Positions 1 through 8,574 of a DNA stretch of 64,000 nt are shown in pieces; position 1 is the stretch's first letter, and each line of letters begins with the position of its first letter. The stretch lies in NCBI RefSeq assembly GCF_900104925.1, contig NZ_LT629735.1, positions 2,264,291-2,328,290 of the forward strand, read 5' to 3'. The notes under the pieces were generated by a model that was given only the letters and a program-made list of their open reading frames with translations, did not search any database and was not told the origin of the DNA. The translations under genes and the position numbers were made by a program. The stretch comes from Opitutus sp. GAS368. Lineage in GTDB: Bacteria > Verrucomicrobiota > Verrucomicrobiia > Opitutales > Opitutaceae.

Positions 1-133
1 GCATGAAGAAGAAACCGCGCGGGCGCGGGCGACGCCCACCTTGGACGACGGATGACAAACCGGCTATGGGGTGGTCACTCCACATCAAACCATGTGACTT
101 GGCGCGGAGGCGTCCGCACACTGGGTGCGACTC

Positions 134-841
134 ATGAAACACCTTGCTTCGGCGCCGCGCCGCTTTGGGAATAAAAAGCATCTCCTGCTGGTCGCGGGAT
201 GCGCGGTGTTCGGCGTCGCGTTGGTGCTGGTGGCGATGCCAACGGGAGTGGGGGCGGTGGTGAATGACGTGGTGCTGGGTTTGCGCGAAGCGGGCCCGGT
301 GGTCTTCTTCGTCGCGATGGCGCTGTTGCCGGCCGCGGGATTTCCGTTGCTCGCGTTCACGCTGACCGCCGGGCCGGTGTTTACGCCGGTGCTCGGTGCC
401 GGCTGGGTGATGGTGTGGTCGGTGGCCGCCGTGGTCGTCAATTTGCTGCTGACCTACTGGCTCGCGCGCCGCGCGCTGCGGCCGCTCGTGATCCGGCTGC
501 TGGCCTGGTGTGGATTCCACTTGCCGGAGGAAGCGCCGACCGGAGCGTGGCAGCTGACGCTGATGGTCCGCCTGACCCCCGGCCCCCCCTTCTGGGCGCA
601 GAGTTACGTGCTCGGCCTGCTGCGCGTGCCCTTGGGGCCGTATCTGGTCGTCTCCACGTTGGTCATGACGGGCTACATCGCGGCGCTCGTTTACGGCGGG
701 GCTGCGATCATGCAAGGCAACGGCCGGCTGGGCTTCGCGGCGGTTGTCGGCCTGGCGGTCCTCGTCGCCGCGCGACAGCTCTGGCGCAAGCACGCGGCGC
801 GGCGTGTCCCGGCCGCGCCCGTCGCCGTTCCCGTCGAGTAA
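134..841 (+). CDS. VTT/DedA-like (TVP38-type) membrane protein
   Basis: This is an integral inner-membrane protein of about 235 residues with several long hydrophobic segments. The segment VRLTPGPPFWAQSYVLGL fits the conserved Arg-Pro-Gly core of VTT/SNARE-associated (DedA/TVP38) proteins, a family tied to lipid scrambling and envelope homeostasis. The exact substrate cannot be told. I chose the ATG at 134; an in-frame GTG at 125 would add three residues. It lies 6 bp ahead of the chorismatase gene on the same strand, so the two may be co-transcribed. The family call is moderately sure, the function is not. Confidence 0.7.
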   Translation: MKHLASAPRRFGNKKHLLLVAGCAVFGVALVLVAMPTGVGAVVNDVVLGLREAGPVVFFVAMALLPAAGFPLLAFTLTAGPVFTPVLGAGWVMVWSVAAVVVNLLLTYWLARRALRPLVIRLLAWCGFHLPEEAPTGAWQLTLMVRLTPGPPFWAQSYVLGLLRVPLGPYLVVSTLVMTGYIAALVYGGAAIMQGNGRLGFAAVVGLAVLVAARQLWRKHAARRVPAAPVAVPVE

Positions 842-847
842 GCTGTC

Positions 848-1765
848 ATGACAAACCTCACCACCGGGTTCCCGTCATTGCAGATCGCCTTCGGCCCGCC
901 CGAGGAGGTCATTGCCGCCGGCGTGCCCGTTCTGGCCGGCGAAGCGGTGGAGAATCTCTTTGGGCCCGCCCAGTCCGCCGGGCGGCACGGGGCCTTTGGA
1001 CTTTTCCAAGCCGACGGCTGGCTCCTGGGGATCGCCTCGGTTCCTTTCACCTCCGGACTGGAGGCGGCCTCGCACCGGCTATATACCGATCTCTTCGGGG
1101 CGACGCAGGGCCGGCACCTGGCGCGCATCTGGAATTACGTCCCGGCCATCAACGAGGCCGGGCCCGGTGGGCTGGAGAACTACCGGCACTTTTGCCGGGG
1201 CCGCTCGCTGGCTTTCGAAGCGCACTTCGGCCGCGGTTTCAACGCGCGGTTGCCGTCCGCCTCCGCGGTCGGTTGCCACCCGGAGACCCTGACCGTGGCC
1301 TTCGCCGCGTGTCCCGACCAGCCGCGCCACGTGGAGAATCCGCTCCAGGTGGCGGCCTACGACTATCCCGGCGCCTACGGCCCGCGCGCGCCCAGTTTCG
1401 CCCGGGCGACCGTGGCGACGGGGCCGGCCGGCACCACGGTCTTCATTTCCGGCACCGCCGCGATCCGCGGCCATGCCACGATCGCCCCGGACAGCACGTT
1501 GCTCCAGCTCGAATGCACGCTGGAAAACCTGCAGGGCATCGCCACCGCCTGCGGACTCGGGCCCGGCCTGGCCGCCGGCCCCGCGGCCACCCGCCATTTC
1601 AAGGTTTATGTCCGCCACGCCGCGGACCAGCCGATGGTCGCGGCCATCCTGGCGGAGCGGCTTCTGGTCGACGGCGACCGCGTGTCCTACCTGCAGGCCG
1701 ACATCTGCCGCTCCGCGCTCCGCGTCGAGATCGAGGCCTCGCTCTTCGGGGTGCGGTCGCCTTGA
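848..1765 (+). CDS. chorismatase (FkbO/Hyg5/XanB2 family)
   Basis: The 305-residue protein has the features of FkbO/Hyg5-type chorismatases, which split chorismate into pyruvate and a cyclic product: dihydroxycyclohexadienoate, 3-hydroxybenzoate, or 3- plus 4-hydroxybenzoate in XanB2. Visible family-like segments are the central WNYVPAINE motif, FISGTAAIRGH and the C-terminal RHFKVYVRH, consistent with the RidA-like double fold. Subtype cannot be settled by eye. It faces the minus-strand polyketide-type cluster that starts about 0.9 kb downstream. In xanthomonads a homologue (xanB2) sits in the pigment cluster and makes the aryl starter, so a role in feeding the AMP-ligase at 2686-4005 is a reasonable inference. 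Confidence 0.8.
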   Translation: MTNLTTGFPSLQIAFGPPEEVIAAGVPVLAGEAVENLFGPAQSAGRHGAFGLFQADGWLLGIASVPFTSGLEAASHRLYTDLFGATQGRHLARIWNYVPAINEAGPGGLENYRHFCRGRSLAFEAHFGRGFNARLPSASAVGCHPETLTVAFAACPDQPRHVENPLQVAAYDYPGAYGPRAPSFARATVATGPAGTTVFISGTAAIRGHATIAPDSTLLQLECTLENLQGIATACGLGPGLAAGPAATRHFKVYVRHAADQPMVAAILAERLLVDGDRVSYLQADICRSALRVEIEASLFGVRSP

Positions 1766-1798
1766 TCCCATCCGCACGACTTCCCCATCCCTCCGCCC

Positions 1799-2401
1799 AT
1801 GAGTTCCAACAAGCCCCGTCCCTCCCGCGTCATGCGCCGCCTGTTGCGGCATTTCTGGCAGGGGGTCTTCGTCCTGGCGCCGATCGGCCTCACCCTCGCA
1901 ACCCTGGCCTGGCTGTTCGAAAAGGTGGACGGCATTCTTCGCGACTACGTGAGGTATCCCGGGGTCGGCTTCGTGCTGGTGCTGGGCACCGTGGTGCTGG
2001 TCGGCTGGTTCGCCTCGTATTTCTTCATGCGCCGGATGTTCAAGGTGGTGGATGGCTGGATCGAGCATACTCCCGGGGTGAGTTTCATCTACTCCACGCT
2101 GCGCGATTTCTTCGAGGCCTTCGTCGGCAACAAGCGCCGTTTCACCCATGCCGTACTGGTCAATGTGCACTCCGAGGAAGTCTGGATGCTCGGGTTTCTC
2201 ACCAGCGAGGATCTCGACAACTTCAAGCTCGGCGCCGGCTTTGTCTCCGTTTACGTCCCGCAGGCCTACCATGTCGCCGGGCAGCTCTACCTCGTCAAAC
2301 GCGAGCGGGTCCGTCCCATCGAGCATCTCGCTTCCGGCGATGTGATGAAATATGCGATGACGGGCGGCGTCGTGGACAGCGTGGACACGGGGTCCACCTG
2401 A
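1799..2401 (+). CDS. DUF502 family membrane protein
   Basis: The 200-residue protein has two membrane segments (about residues 20-43 and 57-78), followed by a soluble part containing TPGVSFIYSTLRDFFEAFVG. This is typical of DUF502 proteins, which are membrane proteins of unknown function found in bacteria and plants. The start ATG at 1799 follows a 33-bp gap after the chorismatase, so it may be the third gene of the same transcript. Nothing in the sequence links it directly to pigment synthesis. Confidence 0.75.
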   Translation: MSSNKPRPSRVMRRLLRHFWQGVFVLAPIGLTLATLAWLFEKVDGILRDYVRYPGVGFVLVLGTVVLVGWFASYFFMRRMFKVVDGWIEHTPGVSFIYSTLRDFFEAFVGNKRRFTHAVLVNVHSEEVWMLGFLTSEDLDNFKLGAGFVSVYVPQAYHVAGQLYLVKRERVRPIEHLASGDVMKYAMTGGVVDSVDTGST

Positions 2402-2446
2402 TGGGTCTGCGTCGGTGGCCGGGTCGGCCTGCCGATGACCAAGGAA

Positions 2447-2623
2447 TCAGGTTCGGACCGCGCTGCGACCGAGCAGGAAGTAGAGGATCGTGCCGAGGAA
2501 CGGCAGCAGGATGATGACAACGGCCCAGAGGAGCTTGTTCGGACTGTTGCCCTTGATGCAGTCGGCCAGCGCGACGATCCAGAAAATGAAGCAGAGCAGG
2601 CCGACGAGGTAGTTGAGATTCAT
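2447..2623 (-). CDS. small PLDc_N-type membrane protein
   Basis: A 58-residue protein starting MNLNYLVGLLCFIFWIVALA. It has two hydrophobic helices and the motif WAVVIILLPFLGTILYFLLGR, which matches the phospholipase D nuclease N-terminal (PLDc_N) two-helix domain. In larger proteins this domain anchors cardiolipin synthases (the gene at 14077-15504 carries a comparable N-terminus). On its own it is a common small orphan membrane protein of unknown role. A longer in-frame reading upstream is low-complexity shadow sequence, so I use the ATG at 2623. Confidence 0.7.
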   Translation of the reverse strand: MNLNYLVGLLCFIFWIVALADCIKGNSPNKLLWAVVIILLPFLGTILYFLLGRSAVRT

Positions 2624-2685
2624 GGCGTCAGGATACGGCTCCGGCCCGGCCCGGTCGATGGGGCCATCACCCACCTCCGGCCCGG

Positions 2686-4005
2686 TCAGCAGGCCATCGC
2701 CTGCAGGGCCTGCGTGTCGGTCTTGCCGCGGGCGGTCAGCGGCAACGCGGGCACCACGATCAGTTTCTTGGGAATCTTCCACGCGGCGGTGTCGGCGAGC
2801 AGCGCCGTGCGCAGCTCGACCGCGGTGCGTCCGGTAGCGATCACGGCGCCGAGCACGGGACTGTGGCCGGAGCTGACACCCACCCAGACCTCGCGCACCC
2901 CGGGCAGCAGGCGCAACCGGGCGGACACCTCGGTAAGACTCACCCGCCGGCCGGCAATCTTCACGGTCGGATCGCGGCGGCCGAGCAGGCTCACGCCGCC
3001 CGACGCATCCAGTTTCACACGATCGGGCATGATCCAGGTCCCGCGCCGGCGGTTGCCTTGGGTCAGCACCGCGGCGCTGCGCACCTGCAGGCGGTGGCCG
3101 GGCAGGGCGGTCAACCTTACGTCACGCAGGGCGCGGCCCACCTTGCCGGTGAAGGCGGCGGATCCGGTCCGGTCGTAGGTGATGCCGCCGGTCTCGCTCG
3201 AACCGTAGAAACTGTGCAGCCTGAGACCGAAGCGCGCGGCGAATACCTGCGCCACTTCGGATGGCAGCGGGGCCCCGGCGGATATGCCAAGACGCAGGCC
3301 GGGCAGCGCGAGCTCCGATGCCGCCAGCGCCCGCCACATGGCGGGGACGCCAGGAAACACCGTCGGCCGCCAGCGCGCGAAGTCCGCGGCGATGGCGTGG
3401 GGCAGGGGCGCACTCCCGCAAACCAGCGGCACGCCCTGCGCGAGCAGCGGAATGGTCAGGTTGCCGAGCCCGTAGGAATGGCCCAGCGGGATCAGGGCGT
3501 AATTCAGGTCGCGCGGCCGGATGCCCATCGTTGCCGTCACCTGCCGGCCGTCGGCGAGCAACTGCCCGGCGGTGAACACGAGCGCGCGGGGCCGGCCGGT
3601 GGTGCCGGAAGTGAGTTTGATGAGACAGACCGCGGGATCGCGGTAGCGCCGGGCGCCGGGCGGCAGCTCAAGGGCGGCGCCGTTCCACCAGGCGGCGCGG
3701 AGCGTGGTGGCGAGCCGGTGCTGCGCGGCGGGCGGCTCGGCGGCATCGAGCGGCACCACGACGGCCCCGGCCTTGAGCAGGGCGAGGAATATTTCCAGCC
3801 AGCCGATGCTGTTGGCCGCGGCGAAAACCACGGCGCGGCCCCGGAGTCGCGCGGGATCGGGTGCGTTCCGCCCGAGCCAGGCGGCGGCGCGCGCGTCGAG
3901 TTCGCCAAAGGTCACGCTGGCGCCGTTGTCCGCCTGCACCACCGCGCGTGCGGTGCCGTGGCGGCGCAGCGTCCTGGTCCAGGCCTGGAGGAGGGCGTGG
4001 CTCAT
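2686..4005 (-). CDS. acyl/aryl-AMP ligase of aryl-polyene type
   Basis: A 439-residue ANL-superfamily adenylating enzyme. The P-loop-like motif SGTTGRPR is at residues 133-140, YGSSETGG lies in the A5 region, and a C-terminal RGKTD carries the likely catalytic lysine. At about 440 residues it is shorter than fatty-acyl-CoA ligases, as is usual for AMP-ligases in aryl-polyene and xanthomonadin clusters, which load an aryl acid onto a carrier protein. Its ATG overlaps the TGA of the exporter gene by four bases (ATGA), so the two are translationally coupled. It is the last gene of the cluster. The substrate is inferred to be a hydroxybenzoate or related acid because of the chorismatase next door. 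Confidence 0.8.
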   Translation of the reverse strand: MSHALLQAWTRTLRRHGTARAVVQADNGASVTFGELDARAAAWLGRNAPDPARLRGRAVVFAAANSIGWLEIFLALLKAGAVVVPLDAAEPPAAQHRLATTLRAAWWNGAALELPPGARRYRDPAVCLIKLTSGTTGRPRALVFTAGQLLADGRQVTATMGIRPRDLNYALIPLGHSYGLGNLTIPLLAQGVPLVCGSAPLPHAIAADFARWRPTVFPGVPAMWRALAASELALPGLRLGISAGAPLPSEVAQVFAARFGLRLHSFYGSSETGGITYDRTGSAAFTGKVGRALRDVRLTALPGHRLQVRSAAVLTQGNRRRGTWIMPDRVKLDASGGVSLLGRRDPTVKIAGRRVSLTEVSARLRLLPGVREVWVGVSSGHSPVLGAVIATGRTAVELRTALLADTAAWKIPKKLIVVPALPLTARGKTDTQALQAMAC

Positions 4006-6335
4006 GGTTTGTCTCCCAGCGGGGCCAGGTGCTCGAATTCGATGGCCAGCAGCGCCACGCCGACCATCAGCGCGACGGTCAGGCCGAGGGCGCGCACCAC
4101 GGGGATGCCGCTCAGCGCCAGCACGCCGAACGAGGCGGCGGCCGTCAGGGCCGACAGCCGCACCGAGACCGGCGGCGGCTCGCGCCGGTAGGCCGAGGTG
4201 GCGGAGAAGATCGAGTAGTTGTGCGTCAGGCACACGCCGAGGAAGGCGCCGAGCAGGTGGAACAGGTTGAGCGGGTGCCCGAGCCAGCCGAAGAGGCCGA
4301 ACAGCCCGAGGCACGCGCCGCAGGGAATGGCGAAGATCCGCGCGCCATGGCGACAGCCGTAGGTGAGGAACACCCCGGCGCCGACCAGCGCCAGGCCCGT
4401 CAGGCTCAGCCACAGTGCGGACTGGCGGTAGCGGGCGAAGATTTGGTTGAGCGTCTGCAACTGGCCGGCGCTCACCGTGTTGGTGTCGGCCGGCGGCGCC
4501 GGCGCCGGCGCTGCGCGGACGAGGGTGACGAACCAGCTCAAGGGCCGGCCCGTGTGCAGCAGCAGCCCGGCCGGTCCGGAGAGATTGGTCTGCAGCGAAG
4601 CGAGTGCGGTCGCATAATCGGTCTCCTGCGCCGTGGCGACGTGATGGGCGTAGGCCGCGAAGAACGGGGCGAATTCCGCGTCGTTGAAGCCGGCCGCGAC
4701 CAGGGCGGCACGCAACCGGCCGGCAAATTCCGGATGCTCCCGTCCGAAGTGCACCGCGGCGGCATGCGCCTCCGCCGTCGGCACCACGGCGCCCAGCCCG
4801 ATGGCGGTGGCGTGGCCGCCGCCGGCCGAGTCCAGCCACGCCTCGAGTTTCGCCAGCGAGGCGCGGGCCGCGGCGACGCTGTTGCCATAGGTGAGATAGA
4901 CCGTCCGGTCGTCCTGCTCGCCGAACAGGGCGCTGATGCGCGCGTGCTCGCGCTGGAGTGCGGGCGAAGGGATTTCCAGTTCGCGGATGTCGTCCCTCCA
5001 CTGGAGCCTGGCCAGTCCGGGCAGCGCGATGAGCCACAGCGCGATGAGCAGCCGGCGCAGGTTGCGGCGCATCCCGGCCGGCAGGGCCGCGCCCCCGCGA
5101 AAGGGACGGGTTTCCAGGAACGGATTCCGGACGGTGGAGAAATAGAGCACGGCGGCCACCAGGGCACAGACCAGCCCGGCGCCGACAAAGACGCCGAGCT
5201 GGCGGATGAAGGGCAGCTCGGAGAACAGGAGCAGCGAAAACCCGGCCACCGTCGTGAGACAGCTTGCGAGCAGGGGCTTGGCCAGGCGGCGGACCTTGGC
5301 CCAGTAGTCCTCGCCGGGCGCGGCGGGCGGCTGCATAAAGAGGTAGAAGCCGTAGTCGATGGCCACGCCGGTCAGCAGCGAGCCGATCACAAAGACCATG
5401 ATGTGCAACCGGTCGAACGCCAGGGTCGCGGCCACCCAGGCCCCGAGCACGGACAGGCCGATCACCGGCAGAAGATGCAGGCCGCGGTGCACGCCGCGGA
5501 TGAACGTGAACGCCACGGCGAGCACGGCCGCGAGCGAAAGCGCGTTGAGCCAGGTGACCTCGTGCTCGATGCGGGTGCGGCTGGCGGCGGCGAAACAGTT
5601 CACGCCGGTATAGGCGGCCGAGAAACCGGGGAATTCCTTCCGCCCGGCGGCGGTGGCCCGGGTGATGGCGGCAAAAGCCGGAGCCTGTCCCGCCTCGCTG
5701 AGCGGCGAGGCCGAGAGCCGGGCCCAGACGAGAGTGGCGGTCGGCGCCGCGGGCTGGTCCAAGCCGGCCTTCAACCGTTCTGCCGCACCCGGCAAAAGCA
5801 GCAGCGGGTCGGCGGGAATCATGTCCGCGAAGGCGAGCGCCTCGGGTGTGGTCAGGAATCGTGCGAGGACTGCGGCGGTGTCGCGGGCGAGCCAGTCGGA
5901 AAATCCCGCCGGTTCGTCCCCGGTGCCGGCATAAGCCACGGTGCGTTCGCGCAGCCAGAGCGGAAACAACAGCGTGAAGCGCTGCGCGAACAGCTCGCGG
6001 CCCAGCGCTTCGCGCATGGCGGGGTCGCCCATGACCACGACCTGGTCGAAGGCCGGTTCGCGGTCCAGCGCCGCGACGAAGGCGGCGGCGGATCCGGCCG
6101 GGGCGGGCCGGCCGCCCGCGCCGGTCAGTTCGAACAGCATGGTCCGGGCTTCCGCCTGGCTGGCGAGCGAGCGGACCAGCGTCAGTTCCGGAGTGCGCTC
6201 GTCGGCGGGAATGAGGTCGAGGACGTCGCTGGAGATTTTTCGCGCATAATCGAGTCGCAGCAGCCACGCGCCGCCGAGCAGGGCGGCGCCGGCGAGAATG
6301 CTCCAGCCGAGAAGTTGGCGGCGCCGGAAGGTCAT
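4002..6335 (-). CDS. RND/MMPL-family exporter
   Basis: A 777-residue membrane protein with an N-terminal helix, a large periplasmic domain, and two blocks of about five to six helices (beginning near residues 250 and 620). The first block includes GSLLTGVAIDYGFYLFMQP and the second a comparable GVCLTHNYSIF segment. This is the architecture of MMPL-like RND exporters in aryl-polyene clusters, where they are thought to move the finished lipid-like pigment towards the outer membrane. It overlaps the ligase gene by 4 bp at its 3' end. A palindromic repeat separates it from the upstream glycosyltransferase-LolA gene. Confidence 0.85.
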   Translation of the reverse strand: MTFRRRQLLGWSILAGAALLGGAWLLRLDYARKISSDVLDLIPADERTPELTLVRSLASQAEARTMLFELTGAGGRPAPAGSAAAFVAALDREPAFDQVVVMGDPAMREALGRELFAQRFTLLFPLWLRERTVAYAGTGDEPAGFSDWLARDTAAVLARFLTTPEALAFADMIPADPLLLLPGAAERLKAGLDQPAAPTATLVWARLSASPLSEAGQAPAFAAITRATAAGRKEFPGFSAAYTGVNCFAAASRTRIEHEVTWLNALSLAAVLAVAFTFIRGVHRGLHLLPVIGLSVLGAWVAATLAFDRLHIMVFVIGSLLTGVAIDYGFYLFMQPPAAPGEDYWAKVRRLAKPLLASCLTTVAGFSLLLFSELPFIRQLGVFVGAGLVCALVAAVLYFSTVRNPFLETRPFRGGAALPAGMRRNLRRLLIALWLIALPGLARLQWRDDIRELEIPSPALQREHARISALFGEQDDRTVYLTYGNSVAAARASLAKLEAWLDSAGGGHATAIGLGAVVPTAEAHAAAVHFGREHPEFAGRLRAALVAAGFNDAEFAPFFAAYAHHVATAQETDYATALASLQTNLSGPAGLLLHTGRPLSWFVTLVRAAPAPAPPADTNTVSAGQLQTLNQIFARYRQSALWLSLTGLALVGAGVFLTYGCRHGARIFAIPCGACLGLFGLFGWLGHPLNLFHLLGAFLGVCLTHNYSIFSATSAYRREPPPVSVRLSALTAAASFGVLALSGIPVVRALGLTVALMVGVALLAIEFEHLAPLGDKP

Positions 6336-6344
6336 GCGGTGGAC

Positions 6345-6416
6345 TGTAGGGTCGCCGCTTGTCGGCGGACCGGGTAGTCGGCGCAGGATGGTCCGGCGAC
6401 AAGCGCCGACCCTGCA
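6345..6416. repeat. GTAGGGTCGCC-type palindromic repeat, copy 1
   Basis: Two 27-bp arms (6345-6371 and 6390-6416) are near-perfect reverse complements beginning TGTAGGGTCGCCGC. Similar copies lie at 26957-27012 and 29620-29692. It fills most of the 94-bp gap between the exporter and the glycosyltransferase-LolA gene, and RNA from it would form a strong hairpin. Confidence 0.9.
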
Positions 6417-6429
6417 TTGATGAGCCGCT

Positions 6430-7827
6430 TCATCGGAAATATTTTTTCACTTCCTCGGCGGTGAAGTCCGCCGGCGGGTGGGGCGGGGCGATCAGGATCT
6501 CGATGACCTGCCGGGCCGAACGGCGGAGCTCGATGCGGCGGACCGCGGCGGCTTCGCCGGCCACGGTGATCCGGCCGATGCTCTGGCGCAGCAGGTCGGT
6601 GCGCGGCGCGAGCGCGAGAATCCAGCTATCGCCGTCGCGCCGGCCGTAAAGTTCGAAGTCCGGTTCCAGCGCCGCGAACTCGAAGCGCAGGAGGTGTCGC
6701 AGCGCCCCGTTGGCCGCGGTCGCGCGCGGATCGGCGGGCGGCGATTTTTCGCCCGTGCGCGCCCGGATCAGCAGGCCCTGGGCGTCGAGAATGACGGTGC
6801 GGTCCTCGGGGGAAGTGTAGTGGAGGCTGAGACCGCGGGCGGCGGAGACGCGCGCTTCGCCCTGCAACTCGACGGGTTCCCGCTTGAAGGGGAATTGCCG
6901 GCGCTCGGTGAAGTCGGCCGCGGTGTCGGGTTGGTGCGCGAACAGGTCGGCCAGGTCGCGCCACGCCGGGGTGGCGGCGGCCAGCCGGTGCGCGGGAGTG
7001 ACCAGCTCATCGGGTTCGGCGGCAGCCCCGGGCATCGTCCACAGCAAAACGGCCAGCGTGGCGACGACGGTCCGCCACTGCCGCCGGTGGCGGAGCAGCG
7101 CCGGCCAGCGCCAGAACAGGAGTTCGACGAGCAGCCGGGTGTGCAGCCACACCAGCGTGGCGTTGTCGCGGACATAATGGAAATGCGACACGCCGCCCTC
7201 GGCGCGGGAGAAGTAACGGACCGGGGCCGCGAGGTTTTGCGGCGGCACGCCGGCCCAGGCCAGCCGGACGGCGGCCTCGGTGTCGAAGTCGTAGCGCCGG
7301 CCGCCGCGCCGCGAACCCAGCACGGCGAGCAGCGGCGCCAGCGGATAGACGCGGAAACCAAACAACGGATCGGCGACGCCGGCGCCCAGCAGTTCGAGCT
7401 GCACGAGGCCGACGCTGAGTTTCCGGCCATGCAACCGCTCGGCCGGGATGTTGGCGGGAAAGATCGGGCGGCCCAGCACGAGCGCGGCCGGGTTGACCTG
7501 CGAGGCCGCCATGAACTCGCCAATGCTGCCGGCCGGGTGCTGGCCGTCGGCATCCATCACCAGCGCGTGGGTGAAGCCGCGCGCCACAGCGGCCTGCGCG
7601 CCGGCGAGCACGGCCGCGCCCTTGCCGCTGTTGCGCGGCAGCACCAGCACGGTGAGCGCCGGGTCGAACCCGGCCTGCTCGCGCAGGAGCCGGTCGCTGC
7701 CGTCGGTGCTGCCGTCGACCACGACGAGGACATGCGGCCAGTGGCGCAGCACCTCGGCCACGACGGCGTGCAGCCGCGGCCCGGTGTTGTAGGTCGGCAG
7801 CAAAACGAGGTGGGTGGGGGGAGCCAT
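6430..7827 (-). CDS. fused GT2 glycosyltransferase / LolA-like protein
   Basis: A 465-residue, two-part protein. Residues 1-240 form a GT2 (dolichyl-phosphate-mannose-synthase-like) domain with LLPTYN, VVDGSTDGS (37-45) and MDADGQHP (91-98). Residues about 251-269 are hydrophobic and end in AAAEP like a signal peptide or single anchor. Residues 275-465 resemble the LolA-like lipoprotein-carrier protein found in aryl-polyene clusters (FTERRQFPFKREPVELQGEA). These two are normally separate genes. No ATG or GTG precedes the hydrophobic segment closely enough to suggest a hidden second start. The predicted layout is a cytoplasmic transferase tethered to a periplasmic carrier. It is separated by 2 bp from the upstream acyltransferase gene. 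Confidence 0.8.
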   Translation of the reverse strand: MAPPTHLVLLPTYNTGPRLHAVVAEVLRHWPHVLVVVDGSTDGSDRLLREQAGFDPALTVLVLPRNSGKGAAVLAGAQAAVARGFTHALVMDADGQHPAGSIGEFMAASQVNPAALVLGRPIFPANIPAERLHGRKLSVGLVQLELLGAGVADPLFGFRVYPLAPLLAVLGSRRGGRRYDFDTEAAVRLAWAGVPPQNLAAPVRYFSRAEGGVSHFHYVRDNATLVWLHTRLLVELLFWRWPALLRHRRQWRTVVATLAVLLWTMPGAAAEPDELVTPAHRLAAATPAWRDLADLFAHQPDTAADFTERRQFPFKREPVELQGEARVSAARGLSLHYTSPEDRTVILDAQGLLIRARTGEKSPPADPRATAANGALRHLLRFEFAALEPDFELYGRRDGDSWILALAPRTDLLRQSIGRITVAGEAAAVRRIELRRSARQVIEILIAPPHPPADFTAEEVKKYFR

Positions 7828-7829
7828 GG

Positions 7830-8558
7830 TCACAGGGCGGTGCGAAACCAGGTTTCGATCTCGGCCGTCAGTTCCGCGGGGCTGGCGGCCGTATCGGTGG
7901 GAATCAGGGGGCCCGCGGCCACCTCGACCCGGGCCGGGAAACGGGGCAGCCGCCACCACGTGCAGCCCTTGGTGAGGAGATCCGAATCGGTGGTGACACG
8001 CACGAGCTGGATCGGCACCCGGGCGCGCCGGGCAATCAGGACAAAGCCCGGCTTGAATGGCAGCGGCGCTTCCCCGGGGGGGGTGCGCGTGCCCTCCGGA
8101 AAGATCACCAGTTGCTGGCCGGCCGCCACCAGGGTCGCCGCCGTCCGCACGAGTTCATGGCCACCGTCACTGCCGAGGTAGCCGGCGCGCCGGGCGGCGG
8201 CCCCCAGCACGGGATTGCGGCGGATGGCGGGTTTGAAGATGCACACGGCCTCGGGCAGGCGCGCCAGCAGACAGGTGATGTCGGTCATGGCGGGATGGTT
8301 GGCGGCGAGCACCAGCCCGCCGTGCGGCCACGCACCGAACCCCCGGTAGCGCACCAGCACCAGCCGCGTCCGCGCGCACCACCAGTGGAAAAACACCAGG
8401 TGCCGGTGGATCAAACGTTGGAAGAAGCGTTCCGTGCGCCGGGTCGCCGGCAGCCCGCCGGCCAGCGCGCTGAGGAGGCACAGCTGCAGTCCGCCCGCGG
8501 CAAAGAGCAGCAGTGTGAAGTAATAGACCGGGTAGTAATAGGCGTTGCGGAGGAGCAT
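7830..8558 (-). CDS. PlsC-like lysophospholipid acyltransferase
   Basis: A 242-residue 1-acyl-glycerol-phosphate-acyltransferase-like enzyme with an N-terminal hydrophobic anchor (residues 9-35), the catalytic NHPAMTD motif (HX4D) and the substrate-binding FPEGTR motif. Such acyltransferases are standard members of aryl-polyene clusters and are thought to help build the lipid part to which the polyene is esterified. It sits between the LpxL-like gene (16 bp away) and the glycosyltransferase-LolA gene (2 bp away) in the same series. Confidence 0.85.
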   Translation of the reverse strand: MLLRNAYYYPVYYFTLLLFAAGGLQLCLLSALAGGLPATRRTERFFQRLIHRHLVFFHWWCARTRLVLVRYRGFGAWPHGGLVLAANHPAMTDITCLLARLPEAVCIFKPAIRRNPVLGAAARRAGYLGSDGGHELVRTAATLVAAGQQLVIFPEGTRTPPGEAPLPFKPGFVLIARRARVPIQLVRVTTDSDLLTKGCTWWRLPRFPARVEVAAGPLIPTDTAASPAELTAEIETWFRTAL

Positions 8559-8574
8559 CGGTAGAGCGCGGTTC

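Noticed and set aside
415-2514. A ~700-codon open frame running across three genes on the plus strand
   Set aside because: It is an Arg/Pro/Ala-rich shadow of the chorismatase and DUF502 genes caused by high GC at third positions; no domain is recognisable in it.
3861-6377. An 838-codon plus-strand frame opposite the exporter
   Set aside because: Antisense shadow of the MMPL exporter gene with low-complexity Gly/Arg/Gln composition.
4006-6417. N-terminal 800 codons of the frame that contains the AMP-ligase
   Set aside because: They are a shifted-frame shadow of the exporter; the real ligase starts at the ATG at 4005.
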